Assembly (NCBI GenBank): GCA_951213105.1
Contig: OX578150.1
Location: 23,130,022 to 23,194,021 of the forward strand
DNA: 64,000 nt
Reading direction: 5' to 3'
Source of the DNA: Amaurobius ferox
Taxonomy: Eukaryota > Arthropoda > Arachnida > Araneae > Amaurobiidae
The position numbers and the translations under genes are program-made. Positions 34,601 to 45,321 of the stretch are shown here, piece by piece; the first letter of the stretch is position 1; the number at the start of each line of letters is the position of its first letter. Under the pieces are notes generated by a model. The model searched no databases and had not been told where the DNA came from. It saw nothing but the letters and a program-made list of their open reading frames with translations.

Positions 34601-36252
34601 ATGCAATATTAGATTCTTGTAATTAATGCATTGCTGCCTACTTTATTTAGTCTTGAGTTTCAGAGTTTCATCTGTTTTACTTCATTTACTGTAGTAATTG
34701 TGGTTTTATTATACTTTTTTATTTTACATTTAATTCTTAATATTTAAATTTATTAAATATTATTTATTAACAATTTAAAATAGGTATTCGAAGTTTGGCC
34801 AATAATTAAATTCAGGGAAAAGTGTTATTCATTCATCTTTAATTTATGCCATATGCATATTATGATTTTTCTGCCTTTTATTGTATAAAATTTCAAAAAA
34901 CTGTGTTTATTCTCTCATTTTATTATTTTATTATTCCCATTTTCTGCATTTGAAACTTTTCACATATATCCATTAATTAATTTTTGCTTTTTCTTCAAGA
35001 ATAATCATAAATCTGATTTCTGTCAAGTTTTTCTTCAGGCCATTTCCCTCAAATCCCGAATTTTACTATTATTTTTGCACTTAGATAATCTTGAATGGCA
35101 CATATTAACATTCACAAATGATATCATCTGCTCTTAAATTTAAAAAAAAAAAAATTCATATAAAACTGCTATTTTTGTAGTTTTTATAATTTTCGAAAAA
35201 ATATTGAAACAAATTGAAGGCTTTTCCCTGATCTGAGCTCTCCAAAAATCAATAAGCCTCGATGATGTTTATTGATTGAAATAATAGAACAAAATTTAGT
35301 GAGCTTGATTTGATAAAGAAATATCGTAACATCGGCTAGACATTTTAAAAATGGTTTATTTGTATTCAGGTATGCTCAAAACATTTAAATCCTTCAAAAT
35401 TTTGTCAGATTTTTGAGCCAACAGCAATGCAAAAATATAGCCAATAAAGTAAAACGTTTTATCATTTATTTAATTTCTATATTTTAAATATTTCTATATT
35501 TTAGATAAAAATATTCATATAAATCTGCTATTTTTGTAGTTTTTTATAATTAAAAAAAAATATTGAAACAAATTGAAGGCTTTTCCCTGATCAGAGCTCT
35601 CCAAAAATCAATAAGCCTCGATGATGTTTATTGATTGAAATATTAGAATAAAATTAAGTGAGCTTGATTTGATCAAGAAATATCGTAACATCGGCTAGAC
35701 ATTTTAAAAATGGTTTATTTGTATTCAGGTATGCTCAAAACATTTAAATCCTTCAAAATTTTGTCAGATTTTTTAACCAACAGCAATTCAAAAATATAGC
35801 CAATAAAGTAAAACGTTTTATCATTTATTTAATTTCTATATTTTAGATATTGGGAAAAAAGAGCTGAGAAAAAACCTTCTAAAGGTCAAAAAAGGAAGCC
35901 AACAGAGTGTAACGACGTGATGCCAGCGAAACAGCTACAGCTTCAAAGTGTCTCTGACGAATCGGGCTACAGCAGCATGTTACCTTCTGATTCAGAGAAC
36001 TCTTGTAAGTCTGAAGTTGCTCCAGATTCAGAGAACTCCTGTCGATCTGAAAATGAACACTCTGAGAACTCCTGTCGATCTGAAAATGAACATTCTGAGA
36101 ACTCCTGTAGATCTGAAAATGAACATTCTGAGAACTCAGTAGATGATGCAAAAGACAGTCCCACAGTGACAGATATCACAAGTAGGCAAGAATGTGAATC
36201 ACAATGGGTTGAATATTTATTACAATTTCAGCAAGAACGTCCAACTCAGTAG
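28270..36252 (+). CDS. ZNF367: ZNF367-like C2H2 zinc-finger protein (spliced, 4 exons)
   Basis: The exons 28270-28630, 30639-30758, 32530-32668 and 35847-36252 join in phase into 341 codons plus stop. The predicted protein has a Ser-rich N-terminus. A basic AT-hook-like KKKRRGRPK follows at residues 71-79. Finger 1 is C99-x2-C102...H115-x3-H119 and finger 2 is C127-x4-C132...H145-x3-H149, with canonical HTGEKPF linkers. A degenerate third finger starts at C157-x4-C162 with [13 protein letters not shown]. The sequences [14 protein letters not shown], [17 protein letters not shown] and YWE after the fingers follow vertebrate ZNF367, a nuclear DNA-binding factor. A Ser/Glu repeat region fills the C-terminal third. 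The start is the first ATG after the promoter; an upstream in-frame GTG is not used. Only splice sites and homology support the model. Confidence 0.9.
28631..30638 (+). other. Intron 1 of the ZNF367-like gene
   Basis: gtaagt...ttttttccag. It contains a 14-bp C run (28706-28719), a TATA microsatellite near 28790-28812 and a (GA)n patch near 29422. No SINE or MITE recognised. Confidence 0.75.
30639..30758 (+). CDS. ZNF367: ZNF367-like exon 2
   Basis: Encodes the TGEKPF linker, finger 2 and the first cysteine of the third finger. The acceptor is ttttttccag/GAGAAG and the donor ATTCCAG/gtaata. The 120-nt length keeps the +1 phase. Confidence 0.92.
30759..32529 (+). other. Intron 2 of the ZNF367-like gene
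   Basis: It carries a tRNA-derived SINE (31058-31291) and a 12-bp G run (31349-31360). A 75-codon ORF at 31716-31943 has balanced composition but no recognisable homology and is left uncalled. Confidence 0.7.
31058..31291 (+). mobile_element. tRNA-derived SINE, second family, (AAAT)n tail
   Basis: The head is A-box-like GGTGGCTGACCGGTTAAGG, with a B-box-like GGGTTCCAGTCCCAC about 45 bp on, the layout of a class II (long variable arm) tRNA such as Leu or Ser. The body ends in 'gtgcctggccatttttt' and a taaataaataaa tail. It differs in sequence from the (CAA)n-tailed family at 26011 and 33075. No clear target duplication. Confidence 0.65.
32530..32668 (+). CDS. ZNF367: ZNF367-like exon 3
   Basis: It completes the third finger-like motif ([17 protein letters not shown]) and a charged linker ending WHEK. 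The acceptor is atttttag/ACTGTC and the donor GAAAA/gtaagt. The C-x4-C spacing across the exon 2/3 junction agrees with ZNF367. Confidence 0.9.
33075..33373 (+). mobile_element. Full-length tRNA-derived SINE with 15-bp TSD
   Basis: Same family as 26011-26301. The A box-like AGTAACCCAGTGG and B box GGTTCGATTCC are followed by the conserved body and a short AACAACA tail. The flanks acatgcacacttctt (33059-33073) and acatgcacacgtctt (33374-33388) match at 14 of 15. It lies in sense orientation in intron 3. Confidence 0.85.
35150..35846 (+). repeat. ~359-bp tandem duplication spanning the exon-4 acceptor
   Basis: 'ttgaaggcttttccctgat' occurs at 35214 and 35573, and both copies run collinearly from 'ttcatataaa(a/t)ctgct' to 'atttaatttctatatttta'. 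The second copy ends at the real acceptor (35845-35846). The first carries the same 'tttctatattttag' ending at 35504, a decoy acceptor. Confidence 0.85.
35847..36252 (+). CDS. ZNF367: ZNF367-like exon 4 (terminal)
   Basis: It begins [12 protein letters not shown], matching the YWE motif after the ZNF367 fingers. It continues with DESGYSS and an in-frame minisatellite of [11 protein letters not shown] (35992-36138). The C-terminus is [13 protein letters not shown] and stop TAG 36250-36252. The Ser/Glu-rich repeat is not a feature I know from vertebrate ZNF367. Confidence 0.88.
35992..36138 (+). repeat. In-frame 33-bp coding minisatellite
   Basis: 'tc(a/t)gagaactc' recurs at 35992, 36028, 36061, 36094 and 36127. 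The periods are 36, 33, 33 and 33, all multiples of three. It encodes about four units of SENSC(K/R)SE. Confidence 0.9.
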
Positions 36253-37054
36253 CATTATTTGTTACTGCTCAAATTTTATGTGATATCAAATTCATATTTT
36301 TGAATTTTCATGTTTTTCAAAATTCAGATTTTAACAACCTGGTTTTTCATTATAAATCATATCATTAACATCTTCTTAAATGTATCTTGTTATATTTTGT
36401 GAAATAGAATTTATGAGTTTATTAGTAAGTTCATGTATTTAATTTTAAAACAATTATTTAAAATTGGATGATTATAGTCTTACAAGTTGAACAAATATTA
36501 CTTTTTTATATTAAGTGATATACTGAAACATAGAAATGCACTTTTTATATTATTAATTTCTTGATTTACTAAAATTTTTGTCACTTCAGGGTCATTTGAC
36601 CTTTTAGAAAAATCTTAACTTTTTAAATCGGCATTTTAAATTAAAATTTTAATTTTATTTGGGAATTTTTGTACACTTGCTGAGTATTTTTTATGGATTT
36701 TTAAATATTTAATAATCGCTGAATATTTTGTGTCCTTTGCAGTATTCATTCGAGTTAATGAAAAACTTACATCAGTCATGCAGCTTCTTTAATGAAAAAA
36801 ATTTTAATTTATATTTTGTATAATTTGAAATTTCTTGATTCAGTCAATTTTCTAACTGGGTGTATTAAGAGTATCTAAAAGTGCTAATTACTACGTGTTT
36901 TGTTTATTTTTATATTTACTGCTTTTAATGCTACTCTTGTACATTCAGACATTAAACTGATGATTACTATTTTAATACTGATTTTTCCATAAATATTCTT
37001 ACCTATAATATAATAGACTGTAATGATATGTGTTGTTTGTTATCAGGTTTCGGA
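36253..37054 (+). other. 3' UTR and downstream flank of the ZNF367-like gene
   Basis: AT-rich. The best poly(A) signal variant I see is ATTAAA at 36951-36956, about 700 bp past the stop; there is no nearby AATAAA. No other feature. Confidence 0.4.
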
Positions 37055-37692
37055 ATTGCCATTGATGGCATATAGATCATTTTCATGTTGTTGTTGTTGA
37101 CACCCAGACCGTCCGACCTACCAGAAAGGAGATCATTTTCATGTGTAATATTTCATCTTGCTTTGTACATTGCAATTTTATGTCATAAATGTATATTTTC
37201 AAAAACTGTTGTGTCCTTTTGAGTGCATGGTTTCGAAGAACAAATCAGGTTTTATGAGTTAAAAAACAATCCATTTTCAAGATGGTATGTTTTGATGGTA
37301 TGTTGATGGAATTGCCATTGATGGCATATAAATCATTTTCATGTGTAATATTTCATTTTGCTTTGTACATTGCAATTTTATGTCATAAATGTATATTTTC
37401 AAAAACTGTTGTGTCCTTTTGAATGCATGGTTTCTGAAGAACAAATCGGGTTTTATGAGTTAAAAACAATCCATTTTCAAGATGGTATGTTTTGATAGTA
37501 TGTTGATGGAATTGCCATTGATGGCATATAAATCATTTTCATGTGTAGTATTTCATCTTGCTGTGTACATTGCAATTTTATGTCATAAATGTATATTTTC
37601 AAAAACTGTTGTGTCCTTTTGAGTGCATGGTTTCTGAAGAACAAATCAGGTTTTATGAGTTAAAAACAATCCATTTTTAAGGTGGTATGTTT
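37055..37692 (+). repeat. 200-bp tandem repeat, three units
   Basis: 'attgccattgatggcatat' starts at 37055, 37311 and 37511. The last two are exactly 200 bp apart. The first unit is longer by 57 bp because of a truncated SINE and its 13-bp target duplication. The third unit fades out at about 37692. Confidence 0.92.
37087..37130 (-). mobile_element. 5'-truncated SINE (44 bp) with 13-bp TSD
   Basis: This is the last ~44 bp of the (CAA)n-tailed SINE, minus strand: GTTGTTGTTGTTGA tail, then 'ccgtccgacctaccagaaag'. The flanks gatcattttcatg at 37074-37086 and 37131-37143 are identical. Sister repeat units show the site unduplicated and empty. Confidence 0.9.
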
Positions 37693-38799
37693 TACATTAT
37701 AATTACTGACGTCTCATAACTGATAGTAAATTTCCTTTGTATACAAGTGGTTAAAATGGCTGTTCCTATAATTCTAGCATTAAATAATTTGGAAGTTTTT
37801 AAAATGAGGTACTATAATTTCTGGGAGAACTGCAGCCGTCACAAGGGATTAGTGTTACCCCCACATGTTTTAGTATTCCATTGTACTACAATGATGGTGC
37901 AGCACAGAGAATTTGCATACGGTCAAAATTTACAAGCAATCTGATTGCAATCAAAGTGAAATATGCATTTTATGATAACTATGCAAACATATGAATTCTC
38001 AATGAAATATACAATGTTATGCCACAAACATCGAGAACTATCAAAGAAATTTTTCAGACATTATATTAAATATAAACGGCATTTGTTTTGGAGACCTAAC
38101 CTGAATTGTAATCTTAGACCATTATTGTTGGACTTGACTTGCTCTGGCAAGGGGCTCTGCTTTGGACAGATCAGCATGGCTCTATTACATTTCAAATGAA
38201 TATTTTGTAAATATACTTAAATACAAATGAATGGATATCATTATTCAGACATTATAATGAGCCGTTATTGAAATTATTTGTATCACATAGAGTTCTATAT
38301 CTTTTGAACCAATTGAGCAAATTGAATAAAATTTAGAAAGAGTTTTTCAATCAATAAATATCAAAAACCTACAGATTACTAAGCTCAAATTAGAGAACAC
38401 CTTCAATTTTTGAGGAATTTTTTTTTTTTTTTTAAATCTTTCAAAATTTACTTATTAAAATTTGCTATAAAAATAGCCATATTATATGTATTTTTTTTTT
38501 TTTTATTTAGCAGCAAATGGTATAATTTGTAGAATAATTAGCCTGTTCTTCAGATATTGCATATTTTTGTTCTAAAATGGAGAATATCGTAAAAAAAAAA
38601 AATATTTTTAATATCAAACTTCTGAGTACTATAAGTACTTTTAACCAAAAATAAAGGGATACTTTCTTTAATTTAGTAGTTATTAGGCATTCTCTAGGTA
38701 TTAGAAATTTTATTCTTCCAGATGGTGCATAAATTTTTTTTATATAAAATATCTGATTGTATCTCTGGTCCAAATTGGAGCATCATAACACTATGGATG
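37693..38799. other. Intergenic sequence, no gene
   Basis: Two consecutive + strand ORFs (37747-37944 and 37963-38199) have no homology I recognise and no codon bias. T-rich runs lie at 38410-38500. Confidence 0.4.
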
Positions 38800-39430
38800 C
38801 TTGTATATCTGAACCTATTAGATATAAAGGAAAACAATTTTTACTTATTTTGTTGGAAATAGGGTATATTTTATGAATATAAAAAAATAATTTTAACACT
38901 TTTTTTTTTTTTTTAAACGTCAAAGCAAATTTTTTGTATAACTTTTCTTACTTTCACTCAAAGTATCATCTAAACTGTAATATATAACTGTACAGTTTTG
39001 CTACTTACTGTTTATATATATATATAAACAGTAAGTGGCAAGATTGTTCAATAAGAAATCCAGTTTATAGATTAATAGTTTGTGTTTAAAGCTCATATAG
39101 GTTTCAAGGAATCATCTTGTCATTTTCTGTTTTTCAAGGTTATCATGCTTATATCTTAAACTGTATAATCGCTAACTATAAACTATAAGTAATTTGTAGC
39201 CCTTTGAAAGTTCTACAAGGATATATAGTTGGATATGGATTGGGTTCTTAGTTTTAAATTATAGTGGTTATAATTTTAATATTTTTAAATGTTTTGAAAA
39301 TGTCTAAAGAAGACAAACTGTCCACAAAGAAAGACATTATTCACACAAAACCATTTCGGCTCCATTGAACTGGATTCACTGCTGATTTTTTATAAAATTA
39401 TTGTGAATTTTTCAGCATTTTGTCTCTGGA
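38800..39430 (+). repeat. Repeat E, copy 1
   Basis: It resembles 47990-48400: 'tttttacttattttgt(t/a)ggaaatagg', 'tttatgaatat', 'cactcaaagtatcatctaaactgt'-type and 'ttattcac(a/g)caaaaccatttcggct'. A perfect palindrome sits inside at 39003-39036. Confidence 0.6.
39003..39036. repeat. Perfect 34-bp palindrome
   Basis: The 17-nt arms begin ACTTACTGTTTATATAT and are exactly complementary with no loop. It could extrude as a cruciform or hairpin, but the central TATATATA also arises by microsatellite growth. Confidence 0.85.
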
Positions 39431-39865
39431 CATTTTATAGATTTCAACAGACAATCATTTGAGAAGTGTTGCTATGCAAAAACAAATTTTTATATTTAAA
39501 ACAAAATTTCGGGCAAACAAGCATAATTCATTGGATCAAGCCTTTATCAGCCTCAATATCTACATGTTGAGTTTGATTTTCACTAGAATTAATTACTCTT
39601 ACTCATCCATTGCAGGTGCCAACATATTTAAAGTATATTATATATAAACATTAAAATGTGATTCTGTATATAAAATATTTGTAAAAGCAACACTTTCGAA
39701 CGGCATATCCGATTTTGATAAAATTTGATTTCTAACTAGTGGTCAATGGGTATATAGTTGTTTTTTTAATTGAATCTAACAATTTTAGTAGAATTTAAAG
39801 ACCTTTATGCGAAATTTGGGCAGGTGAAGCATAGAGTGAATTCTTTTATTGTCTCCTAAGTATTT

Positions 39866-40105
39866 TGTTGTTCTTCAACCCAAATTGTCTGACCTACCCG
39901 AAGGTGTAAGATATCTGCTTGGATGGTGGGGAAGTGCCACCCAATTTAGAACGAAATCCACAGAGACCATACCCTCCTTCCCCTACCTCCAACCTCGGGA
40001 AAAACTTATAGACTCACATATTTAACTTGCTCTTACTCTGCATGAACACTGGACCAGATCCGGAAATCGAAATCAGGTCGTCTATGTGCACTAACCACTG
40101 ACTTT
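39866..40105 (-). mobile_element. Old SINE copy, reverse orientation
   Basis: A degenerate copy of the (CAA)n-tailed SINE: 'caacccaaattgtctgacctacc', 'agtgccacccaatttaga', 'accataccctccttcccc' and 'catgaacac'. Many substitutions and small deletions. The B box is decayed. Confidence 0.75.
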
Positions 40106-41360
40106 TCCCACTCTTTTTTATTTTGGTGCATTTCTTGAGTGACTTCAATAAAGTTTTGCTTCAATCTCAAAATTTTTGTAAAAACACCACTTTAGAATGG
40201 CCAATCATAATTTGATCTCAAACTTGCAGTCAAAAAATTTAATTGTTTATACAAGAAAATTCAAAATCCGTCATGTGCTAAGGAATTATAATCATTGGAA
40301 TAAACGGCATTCCTGTGTACTCCTTATTGGCCTAATCTTCATTGATTGTCTATAAAAAAGAAAAACTATGAAAAGGTTTTATGGAATAAAGAACAATTTC
40401 AGCATCTTTCCTGCCCTACAATGATGACTGAAAAATAAAATCTGTCAAGTATTGATAATTTAAAAAATATAAAAAAAAAATTATTGGCTTGTTAATTTAA
40501 TGATTATTCAACAGTAGTTTATTTCATAATACACAAAAACTACCTATTGTATTTTATGAACTTTACCTTTGTAATTTCATGTAGTCTGAGCTAAATTGCA
40601 AATGAATTTTATGCCAGTCACGAGGTACTGAAATTGTCAGCTCCCATAGAAGCTCTCAAAAATTGTGACATATCAAGTTTCTTGTTATTGCAGATGTTGG
40701 TACTGTAGAACTCCACAAACTCAACATGGTGGATTATGCATAATTCATCATGCATTGCTGCAAATTAATGTAAACATTTTTAATACATACAGAGCGAAAG
40801 AAAGCCTATAATCTAACAAAAAAAAATATTGTGCTACAAAAGAAAGATATAAAAATTATATAACTGCAGATCAAACTAATTGCATTAGGTAAAAAAAAAT
40901 TGGTGATGCTGGATTGTCTCCTACACTCATTTCCTTCTTTGCCCTGTTTCATCACGTGAATGACAGAGTAGTTGCCTCACAGCCTGGAAACCACTTTATG
41001 AAGTCCACTAGACCAGAATTTTCTGTACCACCCTTGGACACATATTATTCCAAGAATAGAATCGTCCTCGAACCACATAGCTCAAACAGTTGAAATAAGA
41101 AGAAAACGAAAAACGGCACTTTAGATTCCATTATTTCTATTTTTATCAATTATATTTGATGACTTACGGAGTGTCGAGTAAAGTCTGCGGAATTCTACTG
41201 TATCTACCTACAATGGGAGTGTTTTCCAACAGTTAATTTGCTATTTCGCTCCAATTTACAAACCGGAAGGAATTTTCGTCCGTCCTAGTTTAAATAAAGC
41301 ACACATTATAGGGTGGAGTGTACCCATTTCGTCTTCACGAATGATATCTTATTTAAGCAA
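40106..41360. other. Intergenic sequence, no gene
   Basis: The region 40170-40370 recalls 39660-39800 ('tttgtaaaaacaccactttagaa'), so the SINE at 39866 may have entered a dispersed repeat. Otherwise featureless. Confidence 0.35.
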
Positions 41361-41367
41361 ATTCCTC

Positions 41368-41450
41368 ATAGATGGCAGCACTAAAAGTTAGAAAATAGAA
41401 CTTAAAAATGAATAGTAAAATCTGTCGCTTCTGGTGCTGCCATCTAGCGA
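41368..41450. repeat. Small inverted pair GATGGCAGCAC/GTGCTGCCATC
   Basis: Arms at 41371 and 41438 enclose about 55 bp. The same words bracket 390 bp at 15237-15627. It may be the end motif of a small foldback element or a retained coding remnant. Confidence 0.45.
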
Positions 41451-41536
41451 TGATTAAAGAATATATCAATTTCCTGTTTTTAGTGTTACGATCTAATAAT
41501 AATTGTACTGGTAGCATAGTGAATTTACTATTATTA

Positions 41537-42401
41537 CTCTCCTTATATACATAATGTATTTTGACGGGGGTCGAAAATTCGAATTCGAGTTTTCGACGGG
41601 AGCGCACGATTCAAACATCCCTGATCACGAATCAAACATTTTTGAGGTGATGTCTGTGGAGACGATATTTCACGAACGAATGGAGCGATTCGAATGAAAT
41701 TTGGAAAAAATCACAATCCGTGAATACTGGAAGTCTATTGTTTTTAAACACAATCGAATGTTCAGAACCCTCCTAAATTTTCGAGTGATATTTTGAAAAA
41801 ATCATCAAAAAATCAAAACCTTTAATAAAATTACGTAAATAGACACTTCTTATGTAATTTTTCCTTAGAAGACGATTGATATAAACTTTAGAACGCTATC
41901 ATGAACCGTTCTCGAGATATTGCACATTTTTCAAATAAATTTATCAAAAAATCCCATAAATTAAAAAAAAAATATTAACTGTTGAGAAACGTGTTCACTT
42001 TTCATATGTAATATCATGCGATAAATTTGGTGACATCATTCTCGTGCATCTAGCTCGTTTCATTCATGAGAAAAGGTACTTTGAGTAATACTTTTGTATT
42101 TGAACGCCAATAGTCTGCTATAAGAATAACTTATTTCTCCATCCATAACGCTTGGCGAGATTTTGGCGGAATGTTGCCAACTTTACGACTTTTTGAAATG
42201 TTGCCAAATTAACGAATATATCGCCAAATGGATAAAAATGACGCCGCTAAATCAATGAAAATGACGACTAATTGTCGAAAATTCAATATCCTGGAAAGAA
42301 TATAAGTATCTACTATAAGAAAAGTCTATTTTTTTTACTGTAAAAGTAGTAAATTCATTGCATTATATTAGGAGAGTCATGTGTTGCCCACATCAGATTT
42401 T
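41537..42401 (+). repeat. Family A2 repeat
   Basis: It starts at the degenerate palindrome (ctccttatatac), followed by 'gacggggtcgaaaattcgaa' and 'gagttttcgacgggag'. The 'gaccgttctcgagatattgc'-type block and a region of GCCAA/TTGGC words (42150-42265) follow. It ends 'gtgttgcccacatcagatttt'. Both ends match family A, so A and A2 share termini but differ inside. Confidence 0.75.
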
Positions 42402-43469
42402 TTCCCTATTGTTTTGATGTACTATCTAACGATACATGTATAGTATATATTTCGCGTGTTTTAAAGAGGCTTATACATTGTTCTTAGTTCCAAAACTAGT
42501 TTGAAGTGACGTTCGACAACTTTCTCGTCATCTTTTTCGACTGCAGCCATCAACAATAACATGCTTGGCCGCTTTTCCTCTTTGTAGCCCGCATCAGCAC
42601 AGATGAAAGAAAACGACCCAAAATGAAAAAAAATCCAAGTTTTGAAACGATGTGAAATATTTCAATGTCTGAAAATGAAGCTTTGATTTCATATGCAAGT
42701 ATGTCGTGAAAATATTCATATGGCACCTGTCACACTCCATTCACTATTAGATATTTCCTTGTACCGAAACAAGGTAAATTGATTTGAGAAGTAAGCCCAT
42801 CCTCTAGTCAGGAGCATCCCGTGGGCCAAGCAACTCAAACTTATCCTAATCCTAATAATCCTTTTATTCTAAATTAACCTACCCTAATCCTTTCTGATTT
42901 TTTTTTTTATGAGACTAATGAAGAACGTAATGACGTCCGAAAGCGCTCTGCATGTGTAATTTTATGTACCTTATAGATGGTGCTAATATTAAAAGAAAAA
43001 ACCTTTTTACCAAACAATTTGCTGTCTCTATTAAATCGTTTTAAATTTTTGCTAAATTGGCGTATTTCTATACATTTTGATAGAGTGACCTAAATTAGCT
43101 CCTGCTACATTTTTATTTTGTGTTTGCATGTGCGTATGTTATTCTATATTTACTTTTAGTCATTCAGGTTTCAGTACTTGCGATCTCAGTAGAGTTTTCA
43201 TTATCACGTGTTAAAAATTTTCTCTTTTACATTCACTCTGTTGCAAAAAAATATATACACCCCTAATAAATTGAGCTACAACCACAATACTCAGCATGCG
43301 AATGTCGTTTTAAAGATTATACAAATGACTAAACTGTCAGCGCCAATGATGCTGTAGGACTCATGCAATGCTCATGAGAACGACGCATCGTGCAGCATTA
43401 GAAACGAACGGTGTTTGTCACGGGCACGGCAGACTCATGGGCACGGCAGATCCATGAGTCGGAATTGAC
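42402..43469. other. Intergenic sequence, no gene
   Basis: Somewhat less AT-rich near 42480-42620 and 43280-43470. No ORF or element recognised; it lies between two inverted A2 copies. Confidence 0.35.
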
Positions 43470-44410
43470 GTGCCATTCGACTGTATAATTTAACAGCAGC
43501 TCCTGAATATACCACAGAGTACTCCAGAAAGAAAAATTTCTCAGCCCATCCGTTGTTTAATTATAATTTTTTTAACCGAGCGATCTCTTAATTTTTTTTT
43601 TTAATCAACCGAGCGCTCTCTTAATTTTTTTTTTTAATCAACCGAGCGCTTTCCCATTTCCTAGCGGACCCTTTCAGGAGCGTTTCTACCCACTGATTAA
43701 TTGTGCAAATTCAGTGTTATTTTGTGCAATTAAATTCAGTTTAATGAATTATTAAAGAAATAAAGAGAAGATTAATTTAAATTCTTATAGAAAGTCATAT
43801 ACTGTTCACATCAGATTTTTTTTTTTTTTTTAATCTGTGATAAATTAAGAAAAAATTTATACTTTTTGTATCTCGACAATACATTGTAACATTGCTAGAG
43901 ACCAAAAATATAATCACACACATTCCATGTTAACACTATCGAAAAGATCCAAAATTATTCTAAATAAAATACGGATGGAATTCATACGAATCGGAAACAT
44001 CAAAAAATTTAATTTCAAACAAATTTTTAAATAATCCATAAGAATAACAGACGAAGTTTTCGTATTCTATTAACTTTAAATGGAATCATACGAAGAAGAA
44101 TCGAATTTTCGTGAATTTTAAGAAATATATATATACTTTTTGAGCGTTGAAGACTAAATCTCCATACATATCATATCAGTCACCCTGTATTTACAATAAA
44201 AAAAAATAAGATGTCTGTAATTCAATACGCCGTACGGACATGAAATCTGGTACACAGATACTTCAAGATCCGAGACGATATGCCTCGTCATTATTTTCTT
44301 TAAAATTCGAATTAGTTTTTAATCTTTTTATGTTTTATCACGATTTTCACACAAACGCGTTCCTCGGCAACAGAAAATATTATTTCCGAGTTCCCATCTT
44401 AATACCATAG
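43470..44410 (+). repeat. Family C repeat with internal 33-bp tandem repeat
   Basis: It aligns with 26320-26880 in pieces and in a different order: 'aattgacgtgcca', 'cccatccgttg', 'gaattttaagaaatatata'. 'accgagcg' recurs at 43575, 43608 and 43641, an exact 33-bp period. A family A terminus ('cagattttt') lies at about 43800-43820, so the block is mosaic. Confidence 0.5.
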
Positions 44411-44420
44411 TAAAGAATAA

Positions 44421-45321
44421 AAATCTGATGTGGGCAGCACATGACTTTCCTTATATAATGCAATGAATTTACTACTTTTACAACTAAAAAGAACGTTATT
44501 CTTATAGTAGATACTTATATTCTTTCCATGATATTGAATTTTCTTCAATTAGACGTCATTTTTATCAATTTGGCGAGATTTTTGTTAATTTGCCAACAAT
44601 TAAAAATGTCGCCAAGTTGGCGACATTCCGCCAAATTCGTCGCCAAAATCTCGCCAAGCATTATGAACGGAGAAATAAGTTATTCTTACAGCAGATAAAT
44701 GACTATTGGCGTTCAAATACAAAAGTATTACTCAAAGTATCTTTTTTCATGAATGGAACGAGCTAGATCCACGAGAATGATGTCACCCAATTTATCGCAT
44801 GGTATTACATATGAAAAGTGAACATGTTTCTCAATGGGAAATATATTTTTTTTTATTTTATATGACTTTTTCATAATTTTTTTGAAAAATGTGCAATATC
44901 TTGAGAACGGTTCATGTTAGCGTTCTAAAATTTATGCCAATCGTTTTCTAATGAAAAATTACATAAGAAATGTCTATTTGCGTAACTGTATTAGCGGTTT
45001 TGATTTTTTGACGATTTTTTCAAAATTTCATTCAAAAATTTAGGGGGTTCTGAACATTCGATTGCGTATAAAAACAATGGGCTTCCAGTATTTACGGATT
45101 GTGATTTTTGTACCAAATTTCGTCCAAATCGGTCCATTCGTTCGTCAGTTATCGTCTCCACAGACTCACGGACACACATCCACACACACAGACATCACTC
45201 CAAAAATGTTTTATTCGTGATCAGGGATACTTGAAACGTGCTCTCCCGTCGAAAACTCGAATTCGAATTTTCGACCCCGTCACAATACTTTCCTTATACA
45301 TTATGTATATAAGGAAAGTAA
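44421..45321 (-). repeat. Family A2 repeat, reverse orientation
   Basis: It runs from 'aaatctgatgtgggcagcac' to the full palindrome 'actttccttatacattatg...ggaaagt' near 45291-45319. Full-length mirror of 41537-42401, so the two form a ~0.87-kb inverted repeat about 2 kb apart. ORFs of 64-79 codons here are shadows. Confidence 0.8.

Larger units (their letters stand above)
32669..35846 (+). other. Intron 3 of the ZNF367-like gene
   Basis: It carries a full-length SINE (33075-33373) and ends in a ~359-bp tandem duplication that includes the 3' splice site (35150-35846). The remainder is AT-rich; ORFs at 33376-33920 are not conserved-looking. Confidence 0.75.

Noticed and set aside
37747..38199. 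Two consecutive ORFs downstream of the ZNF367-like gene
   Set aside because: No homology, no shared frame and no splice signals joining them.
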